Source: UBA974 sp002292405 (GTDB lineage Bacteria > Bacteroidota > Bacteroidia > Flavobacteriales_D > Sanyastnellaceae). Taken from it: a stretch of DNA of 64,000 nucleotides. The stretch lies in NCBI GenBank assembly GCA_943842425.1, contig CALTBR010000002.1, positions 62,001-126,000 of the forward strand, read 5' to 3'. The notes beneath the pieces were generated by a model. It saw only the letters and a list, made by a program, of their open reading frames with translations, made no database searches and was not told the origin of the DNA. Of the stretch, positions 9,233 through 16,929 are shown in pieces (positions within the stretch are counted from its first letter, which is position 1; every line of letters starts with the position of its first letter). Position numbers and translations under genes: made by a program.

Positions 9233-10089
9233 ATATTTACATTAAAATACAGCTTACGGTCACACTCCTACTCTCCACTATACTTGGATTTCTAGGCCAA
9301 ACTCAATCTGCAATGGATCTGAAAGGACATCTCATAAACGGAGTGTCTCAGTTCTCATCAGGTGAGTTCTCCGAAGCTACAACTTCATTTAGTAACGGAA
9401 GCACACTCGAAGAGTTTGAGGATATAGCTGCCTATAATTTGGGGCGAACTTTAATGGAAACTGAAGATCTCGAAGGTGCCACATCGGCATTCCAACAAGC
9501 CATAGCTTCTTCAGAAAATTCTGAATTAAAATCTAACGCATGGTATAACACTGGCAATATTGCCCTACAATCCCAAGATCCAGAAGCTGCCGTAAACGCA
9601 TATAAATCGGCACTTCGTAACTCCTCTACAAATAACGAAGCTCGTCATAATTTAGCAATCGCAAATAAAATGTTGCAGCAACAAGAGCAACAGGAGCAGC
9701 AAGAAGGCGAGGATGGTGAAGAAAGCGAGGACGGTGAGGAAAGTGAAGAACAGAAACAAGAAGGCGAGGACGGTGAAAAAGGCGAGGACGGTCAAGAACA
9801 GAAACAAGAAGGCGAGGACGGTGAAAAAGGCGAGGACGGTCAAGAACAGAAACAAGAAGGCGAGGACGGTGAAAAAGGCGAGGATGGTGAAGAACAGAAA
9901 CAAGAAGAACAGGAAGGCGAGGACAGTCAAGAACAGAAACAGGACGAAAAACAAGTAGAGGGACAAATCTCAAAGGAGGATATGGCAAGAATTTTAGAAA
10001 ACTTAGAGAACAAAGAAGCGGAAATTCAAGCTAAATTGCGCAGGCAAAAAGGAAAGGGCGAGAAGAAGACGATAGAAAAACAGTGGTAA
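9229..10089 (+). CDS. batC: BatC-like tetratricopeptide protein with acidic repeat
   Basis: Periplasmic TPR protein of 286 residues, counted from the ATG at 9229 that overlaps the batB stop (ATGA). A signal peptide (residues 1-27) is followed by about three TPR units (for example EDIAAYNLGRTLMETEDLEG and SNAWYNTGNIALQSQDPEAA) that should mediate protein contacts. The C-terminal half is a very acidic, glutamine-rich low-complexity region made of a tandem 16-residue repeat (EQKQEGEDGEKGEDGQ), then a short coiled coil. Upstream in-frame GTG codons would add 16 non-conserved residues and lie within batB, so they were rejected. Confidence 0.88.
   Translation: MNIYIKIQLTVTLLLSTILGFLGQTQSAMDLKGHLINGVSQFSSGEFSEATTSFSNGSTLEEFEDIAAYNLGRTLMETEDLEGATSAFQQAIASSENSELKSNAWYNTGNIALQSQDPEAAVNAYKSALRNSSTNNEARHNLAIANKMLQQQEQQEQQEGEDGEESEDGEESEEQKQEGEDGEKGEDGQEQKQEGEDGEKGEDGQEQKQEGEDGEKGEDGEEQKQEEQEGEDSQEQKQDEKQVEGQISKEDMARILENLENKEAEIQAKLRRQKGKGEKKTIEKQW
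9748..9912 (+). repeat. 48-bp in-frame tandem repeat inside batC
   Basis: Three full 48-base units begin at 9748, 9796 and 9844, with a partial fourth after 9891. Units one and two are identical; unit three differs at two bases. Each encodes the 16 residues EQKQEGEDGEKGEDGQ. Because the unit is a multiple of three, copy changes alter only the length of the acidic linker, so this is a likely length-polymorphic locus. Confidence 0.93.
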
Positions 10090-12590
10090 TGAGTATAGTC
10101 TATTCAAATAGATTGGTTTCGATATTTATTCTGGCAATCGCAGGATTATCCTCGATATATGCCCAATCTCCATCTATTACGACTTCTGTAAACGCTAATC
10201 CAGTCAGGTTAAATAGCCGTGTTCAAATTTCGGTTACACTCGACAACTGTACATCCAGTTCTGGTAATATCCCCATGCCTCAAATAAAAGGGCTTACATT
10301 TTTAGGGGGGCCTTCACAACAGCACAGTTCCAATTGGGTAAATGGGAAAAAGACCAGCAAACACGTCTACACATATTCTTACTCGATTTCTTCTACTCAG
10401 GATATTAAAATTCCGGTAATAAACCTGACTACATCCGCTGGTGTACTCACCTCCCAACCGTTCATAATACGAGTTTTGAAAGACGGGGCAAAGATGCCTA
10501 ACACAAAGCAACAAAAGGGTTTGGGCAACCTTGCTACTGTAATCGAAGTGTCTAAAAGGAAGGTTCATCTCGGCGAACCTATTGTTTTTGAGTACAAAAT
10601 TTATAACCAACACAACTCATTAGAGGTGCGCGAGTATAATCTACCTGAGTTGAAAGGGTTTTGGAAGGAGGAGGTAGAAACTAAGGAGGCGAGATGGGAA
10701 ACCGAAATCATTAACGGCAAGAGGTATCAAGTTGCTACCGTGGGGCGTGTGGTTGCATTTCCACAGCAAACTGGTTCTTTCAACATCGATGGATTCAATA
10801 TTAAAGGTTTTGTGAGAGTTAATTTTTTTAACGGTTCAAACGTAACTGCGACTTCAAAATCCATAAAAATCCAAGTGCTCCCTTACCCAAACGGAAAACC
10901 ACCAGGGTTTATCGGAACATTTAGCAACTTAACTGTAGATGCTGTTGTGGAGGTTGATTCTGTGGGGGTAAATGAAGCGTTCAATTTCACGGTTAAGTAT
11001 TCTGGGACTGGGAATTTAAAATTGTTAAGAGAGCCTGAGATACTTTGGCCTACTGAGTTCGAAGTGTTTGATCCGGAGATGAAAGACAGGATAAACGTAA
11101 GTCAATATGGACAGTCAGGGAAGAGGTCGTATAAGTACGTCATCATACCCAGAGCACCAGGCGACTACGAATTGCCGAACTTTAAGGTGAGCTACTTCGA
11201 TTCTAAGTCCGATAAGTTCATGAGGACAACGACAAACTCAGGGAAGATTGTAGTATACGGGAGAGAATCTGGGGATGAAGGAGAGACTATGTTTGGCACG
11301 AAGAGTGATGTGATGATTTTAAATCACGACATCAGGCATATCAACACAACACATGCGCATTGGAGATCGCGAGATGATGGAAAACTACAGAAGTTATGTC
11401 TGTACTTATTGTTTTTTTTAGGACCTATTGTAGCAGGTATGGCATATCTATTCAGGCTTAGAAGGGACTCTGAACTTCACGACCCTACAGGAACTAAGAG
11501 TAAGAAAGCGCTTAAGGTGCTACATAAAGTACTCGGAGAATGTTCTAAACTCAAAAGCCGTGAGGAGGCGTTTACTATTTTAGGGGAAGCATTAGAAGTG
11601 TACTTGTGTTCTAAGCTCCAAATCGGAAGGAGCTCATTCAGCAGGAATACAGGGGTGACTGCACTGGATAAAATTGTGGGTAAAGGAGATGCCGATAAAT
11701 GGGATGGGCTTTTAAAAACTTGTGAAATGGCTAGGTTTGCGCCAGGCTTACTTCCAGATATTGAAGATTCTATTTCGATTGCTCGAGATCTAACGAAAAA
11801 AGGTGAAAAAAAGATTAAATCTTCTAATTTACTTGGCCTTGGGATAATTCTACTTTCCATGGTTATGGCGCCTTCACTGGCAATTGGAAATGATAAAGAC
11901 GTAGACGAATTATTTCAACAGGCGAATGACGCATATGTAGATGGTCAGTATGAATTGGCGGCAGAACTATACGAAGAGGTGGCGCAAAATCACCTGTGTT
12001 TTGAGCTCGAATACAATATGGGGAATGCTCATTATAAACTTAATCATATCGGTGAATCTATCCTTCACTACGAGAGGGCTAGGCTTATAAACCCGCTCAA
12101 TGGAGATTTGAGAGCCAATCTACTTCTTGCAGAACTTAGAGCTATTGATAGAATAGAAGCTTTGCCTGGAGTGGGGATAGATCGATTGGTATCCGTGATT
12201 TTTGCGGGGAACTTGTACTTGGTCTGGCTTATACTGAGCTTAGTGACATGGACGACAGCTTTCGTATTTATCGCAATCAACCTTAGGTGGGGGGTGAGTT
12301 TATCTAAACCTTTTTTAAGAGGTGGCGCAGTGGTGAGCGCCGCTCTTTCCTTAGTTTTCCTATTGTTTTTATACGCCACCAACAAGAGAATTTCTAAAAG
12401 TTCAAGTGCCATAGTAATGGATAGCCGTGTGGAAGTCCGAAGTATGCCAGGCGAACTAGGGATGAGTTTATTCCAACTTCACGAAGGGACCAAGGCCTGC
12501 ATAGTTAGCAAGGAAAACGAATGGACCCAGGTGAAATTAGATAACGGAAATGTGGGATGGGTATTAACCTCTGCTATAGAGCCTATCTAA
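10089..12590 (+). CDS. batD: BatD-BatE fusion: oxygen-tolerance protein with TPR and SH3-like C-terminus
   Basis: An 833-residue membrane protein starting at ATG 10089, one base inside the batC stop. The first part (residues about 1-430) is BatD: signal peptide, repeated beta domains (PVRLNSRVQISVTL, VHLGEPIVFEYKIYNQ) and a membrane helix (LCLYLLFFLGPIVAGMAYLF). After a cytoplasmic helical segment, a second signal-like helix (LLGLGIILLSMVMAPSLA, near residue 580) leads to a BatE-like part with TPR units (QANDAYVDGQYELAAELYEE), two more helices, and a C-terminal SH3-like domain ending VKLDNGNVGWVLTSAIEPI. In many Bacteroidota BatD and BatE are separate genes; here they are one frame. It overlaps the convergent M36 protease gene by 8 bases. 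Confidence 0.88.
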   Translation: MSIVYSNRLVSIFILAIAGLSSIYAQSPSITTSVNANPVRLNSRVQISVTLDNCTSSSGNIPMPQIKGLTFLGGPSQQHSSNWVNGKKTSKHVYTYSYSISSTQDIKIPVINLTTSAGVLTSQPFIIRVLKDGAKMPNTKQQKGLGNLATVIEVSKRKVHLGEPIVFEYKIYNQHNSLEVREYNLPELKGFWKEEVETKEARWETEIINGKRYQVATVGRVVAFPQQTGSFNIDGFNIKGFVRVNFFNGSNVTATSKSIKIQVLPYPNGKPPGFIGTFSNLTVDAVVEVDSVGVNEAFNFTVKYSGTGNLKLLREPEILWPTEFEVFDPEMKDRINVSQYGQSGKRSYKYVIIPRAPGDYELPNFKVSYFDSKSDKFMRTTTNSGKIVVYGRESGDEGETMFGTKSDVMILNHDIRHINTTHAHWRSRDDGKLQKLCLYLLFFLGPIVAGMAYLFRLRRDSELHDPTGTKSKKALKVLHKVLGECSKLKSREEAFTILGEALEVYLCSKLQIGRSSFSRNTGVTALDKIVGKGDADKWDGLLKTCEMARFAPGLLPDIEDSISIARDLTKKGEKKIKSSNLLGLGIILLSMVMAPSLAIGNDKDVDELFQQANDAYVDGQYELAAELYEEVAQNHLCFELEYNMGNAHYKLNHIGESILHYERARLINPLNGDLRANLLLAELRAIDRIEALPGVGIDRLVSVIFAGNLYLVWLILSLVTWTTAFVFIAINLRWGVSLSKPFLRGGAVVSAALSLVFLLFLYATNKRISKSSSAIVMDSRVEVRSMPGELGMSLFQLHEGTKACIVSKENEWTQVKLDNGNVGWVLTSAIEPI

Positions 12591-15500
12591 GAACTTCGAA
12601 TTTTATAGAGGCGTTTCTCGAGTTTGAATCTATCAGCTGAGCGTTATACATTCCAGGTGAGAAGTCGTTTACAGAAATTGTGATTTTTCCGTCTTGCAAA
12701 ATTTTCCCTATGTAAATCATTTGACCTTTGATATTGAAGATTCTGATAGTAGCATTCGGAAGTCCGCCATGAATAGATATATTTTCTGATGCGGGGTTGG
12801 GATTTGCACTCACAACAGCATTAGAAATTGAGGAGTCTTGAACGTTATCTATTGTGGGTAAGACATCGTATAGAACGATATCGTCTAAAGCAGCTTCAAT
12901 TAAACTTCCTCCGTCTAAATACTCTCCTATAGTGGTGCTGTCTGAGGCGATAAATCTCATTTGGAATTCATCTGTCAGATCTAAGTAGTCTGCGACTCTA
13001 AAGGCATTTCTTCTCCAACGGATATCCTGTTGGAGCGTGTTTTCTAGGTACTGCCAAGAATCTCCACCATTACTTGAAATTTCTACCTGCCACCAATCAG
13101 TAGCGGGATTCGCTCCAGTTGCAGGAGCATTTGCATACCATCTCCAATAAGAAAATACTGGGTTTTCGTACTGTGTTAAATCTATCACTGGAGAAAGAAG
13201 TGTTGTATGTCCAGCATCAACATCATTGGCACCTATACCCGCGTCCGACCCAGGACTTACTCCTGTAAGGAAGCAATATCCACCAAAGCCTTCTGTATGA
13301 TCTTGTTGGGGAGCTACTATTGACGAAGGCACGCCTGGCTCTCCAAAAGAGCCTACAGGAATGGTCTCTTCCCACTCTCCCGTACTTGCGTTATCTGTTG
13401 GGGAACCTAGTTGCCAATTTCCAAGCTCAGCATACTCGTCAGAGTCATTTATGAGGTGTGGGTAACAGCCTACAATGATTTGGTATGGCAAGTTGCTGTT
13501 AGAGACTTTGTTTGCGGCAAACGGAGTTACTCCACTTATACCACCAAACACATCGTGTATTTCCATGTAGTATTCTACCACCGTCCCAGGTGGTAGAGCG
13601 CCTAGCTCAGCGGTAAACACATCACCATTTTCATCCATCAAGACTTCAGAATAATCATCGTTTGTGTTTGTTCTGTATTTAAGGTAAACTCCGTCAAAAT
13701 ACAGATTGTAAGGGAAGACTATATCTACCTCTGATTCAATTTCAAGAACCTGATCAGCATCTGAGAACAACAAAGGGAAGTGATCTACTGTTGCGTAGCT
13801 GAATAGTGTAATTCCGTGAATCGCAAAACCTTCGATAATATCAAGAGCGTTTGGAGTCCCATTCATTAAATCGTCGTCGTCGTCGTCAGCCTGAAGGACA
13901 TCTAAAAGGACATCTGTGAAAGCCTGACCTTCGTTGCCATCAACTGCAGTGGCTTGTAATCCGGGAAATGCATCTATAAAAAGAGAAAGCGTTTCAGACC
14001 AATCCCCGCCCATCAATAAATGGGTATCATACCAAGCTCCAGCAATAATTTCACCATCAGCATGAACTTCTCCAACTAAGTCTTCAGGGTAGACCTTAGG
14101 ATTCTCATCATATCGTCTGATCCCATCATTATTGTCTTCGTAAAACCCCTTCCCTATCTCAGCGATATCTCCTAATGACATTGCCCAAAAATCTGCATAA
14201 CCCTCATTCATGGCTCCATTACTAAAGCCTGAACCTAGAGAATTATAAAAATAGCCATTGATAGCATGGCCATATTCGTGATACACTACATCCGCAATTA
14301 AAGAGGTCGGATTACAGCCCCCACCTGTATCGAAAAAGTTAATACTTCCGCCATCGAAAAAAGCGTTACACTCACCCTCCACGTCAATATTAGTCGTTAA
14401 GGGGAAATCCAATCCTGTAAATTCAGGCATCCATAATTTCATGTGGTCATGAATTAAATTCACACTCCTATACGCACTGGTTTCCTTCACATTGCCAGGC
14501 ACATTTATCTCGTTGTTTCCTTCTTGTAAATCAATGTTCTCAGAAGGAATGACACCGTCTGTATACACCTGACTCCACCTACCCTCTAAAGCAAATGGTA
14601 CACTTAAAATGTCCCCTGATTCTCCCGATGTAAATCCCCCAGCCGCATCTGTGTAATATGTTGTTCCATTAAGAATCACCTTTAGATGTGGCATTGGTAA
14701 TTCCTCAGGGGAATCAAATGGATAAGAAGGGTGTGCTTGAGCGTAAGTCTGGCCTGAAACTATAGGTAATTCTTGCACTGGCGTCACATTCTCCTTCAAA
14801 GCCTTTACATTCGTTATTGGTATCCCCATACTCCTTGTTACGTGTTTACCGACGTGGTGAACCACTTCGTTTTTTCTTAACCAAACCTGACCCGTTATCG
14901 CATCCACCCAAGTTGAATACTTTCTCAACAACCCATCAATATATCCCTCAATGATAACTTTTCTCACAAGCCTGAATTCTCCTTCTGCGTAATCATCTGG
15001 CAAAATTCCCCAACCGTTCCAAGTTGATTCGATGTTATTCATCGGAAGGTTATCTATGGCAAAAGCTAGAATTTCATCATCAGATAAAATTTGTCCTTCT
15101 GGAACTATAGCATCTGGCCACCAATCTAGTCCCCACATCACGAGCTTCCCGTCACGCCATTTCGTGGTGAGTGAACTTAACAGGACATCATAACCTTCTA
15201 TAGTTTGGTTAGAAAACGCTCGTTCGTGAATGGCGCCACTAGATTTATATGCGTACCTCGCATCGCCGAGTTGATCAACATCCACCCCGAACATACTCAT
15301 CTCTCCTTGAACAAAGACGGCGTGCCTCATCTCCAATCCCTCACCTTCTATTTCAATCCCTCCTCCCCAAGCTCTATGCGGCAACTTCGTTCCCCCACCC
15401 ATTACCACTCTCCACCCCTCGTGTTCACTCGCCCAAACTTCCCACTCTGATTCCGCCCTCAACGCAGCCTGATCAACCTCATCTACCATTAAAGATATAT

Positions 15501-15600
15501 CCCCCAAGCTAAGACGCACCTCGTATGTATCAATATTTTGAGCATCTACAACAAAGTGAAAACACACTAAACTAAAAGCAATCGCAATCAAATTTTTCAT
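12583..15600 (-). CDS. Secreted M36 (fungalysin-type) metalloprotease with T9SS sorting tail
   Basis: Large secreted zinc metallopeptidase, 1005 residues. A signal peptide (1-20) and a propeptide (FTP-like, about 60-270) precede the M36 catalytic domain with HEYGH at residues 441-445 and the downstream zinc-ligand glutamate in NEGYAD. Beta-sandwich domains follow. The C-terminus (SANPNPASENISIHG... then NDFSPGMYNAQLID) is a type A T9SS sorting domain, so the protein should cross the outer membrane by the Por system and be surface-bound or released. It is convergent with the Bat operon (8-base overlap). Likely role: degradation of external protein for nutrition. Confidence 0.93.
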   Translation of the reverse strand: MKNLIAIAFSLVCFHFVVDAQNIDTYEVRLSLGDISLMVDEVDQAALRAESEWEVWASEHEGWRVVMGGGTKLPHRAWGGGIEIEGEGLEMRHAVFVQGEMSMFGVDVDQLGDARYAYKSSGAIHERAFSNQTIEGYDVLLSSLTTKWRDGKLVMWGLDWWPDAIVPEGQILSDDEILAFAIDNLPMNNIESTWNGWGILPDDYAEGEFRLVRKVIIEGYIDGLLRKYSTWVDAITGQVWLRKNEVVHHVGKHVTRSMGIPITNVKALKENVTPVQELPIVSGQTYAQAHPSYPFDSPEELPMPHLKVILNGTTYYTDAAGGFTSGESGDILSVPFALEGRWSQVYTDGVIPSENIDLQEGNNEINVPGNVKETSAYRSVNLIHDHMKLWMPEFTGLDFPLTTNIDVEGECNAFFDGGSINFFDTGGGCNPTSLIADVVYHEYGHAINGYFYNSLGSGFSNGAMNEGYADFWAMSLGDIAEIGKGFYEDNNDGIRRYDENPKVYPEDLVGEVHADGEIIAGAWYDTHLLMGGDWSETLSLFIDAFPGLQATAVDGNEGQAFTDVLLDVLQADDDDDDLMNGTPNALDIIEGFAIHGITLFSYATVDHFPLLFSDADQVLEIESEVDIVFPYNLYFDGVYLKYRTNTNDDYSEVLMDENGDVFTAELGALPPGTVVEYYMEIHDVFGGISGVTPFAANKVSNSNLPYQIIVGCYPHLINDSDEYAELGNWQLGSPTDNASTGEWEETIPVGSFGEPGVPSSIVAPQQDHTEGFGGYCFLTGVSPGSDAGIGANDVDAGHTTLLSPVIDLTQYENPVFSYWRWYANAPATGANPATDWWQVEISSNGGDSWQYLENTLQQDIRWRRNAFRVADYLDLTDEFQMRFIASDSTTIGEYLDGGSLIEAALDDIVLYDVLPTIDNVQDSSISNAVVSANPNPASENISIHGGLPNATIRIFNIKGQMIYIGKILQDGKITISVNDFSPGMYNAQLIDSNSRNASIKFEVLR

Positions 15601-15620
15601 GCGACAAATTTAAGATAATG

Positions 15621-16838
15621 TTACTGGCAAATCGAACCGAAGTTTCCAAGTAATTGTAAAATGTCATTCACGGTTACACTTGAGTCACCATCTACATCTC
15701 CCGTGCAGTCTGGATTACAGGGTGCGAATAAACACGACCCATCATCCCAAGATGCATCTGGCTGATAATTCAATGCCTGTATATAGGTACACCCACCAGG
15801 TACATCGTTACATGGTCCAGGTGTGAAAGATGTCACTCCAGCCAAGTTAATAGCGTAACAATCATTTGAGTATGTAACGCCATCACATCCACAAACTGGA
15901 TCCCAAAGATCGTAGCATACTGCATTAAGGTCAATAAGCGAAGTGTCGATACAGTCATTCGGTTCACAGTCATCAATCACCATTATCGCTGACCAATCCA
16001 TATCTCCTTCGCATAGTAAATACTCACACTCACTTATTTGGTATAAGGCTCCAACTGGGAAAAACTCACCCCCTTCGAAACAACCCAGATTAGGATCTAT
16101 TTCACACTCCAATGGATATAAATCAGAGTTTATAATAAACATGAATCCAGCAAATCCAGCAATACAAGTGTAATTTTCACACCAGATATCACTCACTTCT
16201 AAGACTTCTCCAGGCAAGTAAAATGTACCATCATCAGCATAACATCCGTCTTCCCAAATAGGGTCACACTCCCAGGGATTTAAAATCGAATTTAAAATAA
16301 AATCGTAATTTACTTCTGGAACATCAACTGGAGAACAAGTGTAATTTTCACACCAAATGTCACTTACCTCCATCATTTCACCAGGCAAGTAAAAGTCTCC
16401 ATTAGGAGATATACAACCTACCACATTGTCTCCACAATCAGCATTACAAGCGTCGATAGAATCAAAGAAGGCTGGACTATAGTCCACACCATTAACTTCC
16501 CATCCGCATCCACTAAGATAAGTACATCCACCATTTACCATAGCTACCCCTAAAACCATATCGCACAATCCGAAGTCAACTTCCCCTAGGTCATCACAAG
16601 GAGAAACTACTCCATCATTTTCACAAGTACCTTCAGTAAAAGATGTTATCCCAAAGAAATTTGTCGCCACACAGTCATTCGCGTAAGTAATACCATCGCA
16701 ACCACAAACCGGATCGAAAACTTCAATGCATACATCAAAAATATTAATCAAGCTTTCATCAATACATAAATCCTGGCTAAATACATCACTATTAAACATG
16801 AGTGCAACAACGATGAATAATAGAGAAATCTGTTTCAT
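15621..16838 (-). CDS. Secreted Kazal-domain protein with dockerin-like C-terminus
   Basis: A 405-residue secreted protein. After the signal peptide (1-21) comes a Kazal-like domain (about 24-72, core DPVCGCDGITYANDC) and a second near 295-345 (DPVCGCDGVTYSNDC). Kazal domains are small disulfide-bonded folds best known as serine-protease inhibitors. Between them are cysteine-rich repeats sharing VSDIWCENYTC, seen twice with a more distant third unit. The C-terminus has a C-x-Y-x-x-A-x-N-Y repeat and one EF-hand-like dockerin-type loop (GDVDGDSSVTVNDILQLLG). No sorting tail is visible. It lies 20 bases upstream of the M36 protease start and may be cotranscribed, so one idea is that it protects the cell from its own or foreign proteases; target specificity is unknown. 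Confidence 0.8.
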   Translation of the reverse strand: MKQISLLFIVVALMFNSDVFSQDLCIDESLINIFDVCIEVFDPVCGCDGITYANDCVATNFFGITSFTEGTCENDGVVSPCDDLGEVDFGLCDMVLGVAMVNGGCTYLSGCGWEVNGVDYSPAFFDSIDACNADCGDNVVGCISPNGDFYLPGEMMEVSDIWCENYTCSPVDVPEVNYDFILNSILNPWECDPIWEDGCYADDGTFYLPGEVLEVSDIWCENYTCIAGFAGFMFIINSDLYPLECEIDPNLGCFEGGEFFPVGALYQISECEYLLCEGDMDWSAIMVIDDCEPNDCIDTSLIDLNAVCYDLWDPVCGCDGVTYSNDCYAINLAGVTSFTPGPCNDVPGGCTYIQALNYQPDASWDDGSCLFAPCNPDCTGDVDGDSSVTVNDILQLLGNFGSICQ

Positions 16839-16858
16839 AGCATTTAAATTATTAGAAT

Positions 16859-16899
16859 AAAAGTACGGCTTTCTATAATGAAATCAAAGTCGTACTTTT
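16859..16899. promoter_or_regulatory. 9-bp inverted repeat between divergent genes
   Basis: AAAAGTACG at 16859-16867 is the exact inverse complement of CGTACTTTT at 16891-16899, with a 23-base spacer. It sits between the divergent starts at 16838 and 16930, where an operator or overlapping promoters would be expected. No protein is assigned; the function is inferred from position and symmetry only. Confidence 0.35.
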
Positions 16900-16929
16900 A
16901 CATTAAGTTATATATCGTAGACTCCTCAG

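Noticed and set aside
9626..9988. Open frames on both strands across the batC acidic repeat
   Set aside because: They follow from the 48-base repeat having no stops in several frames; sequences such as FLFLTVLAF and KARTVKNRN are repeat shadows.
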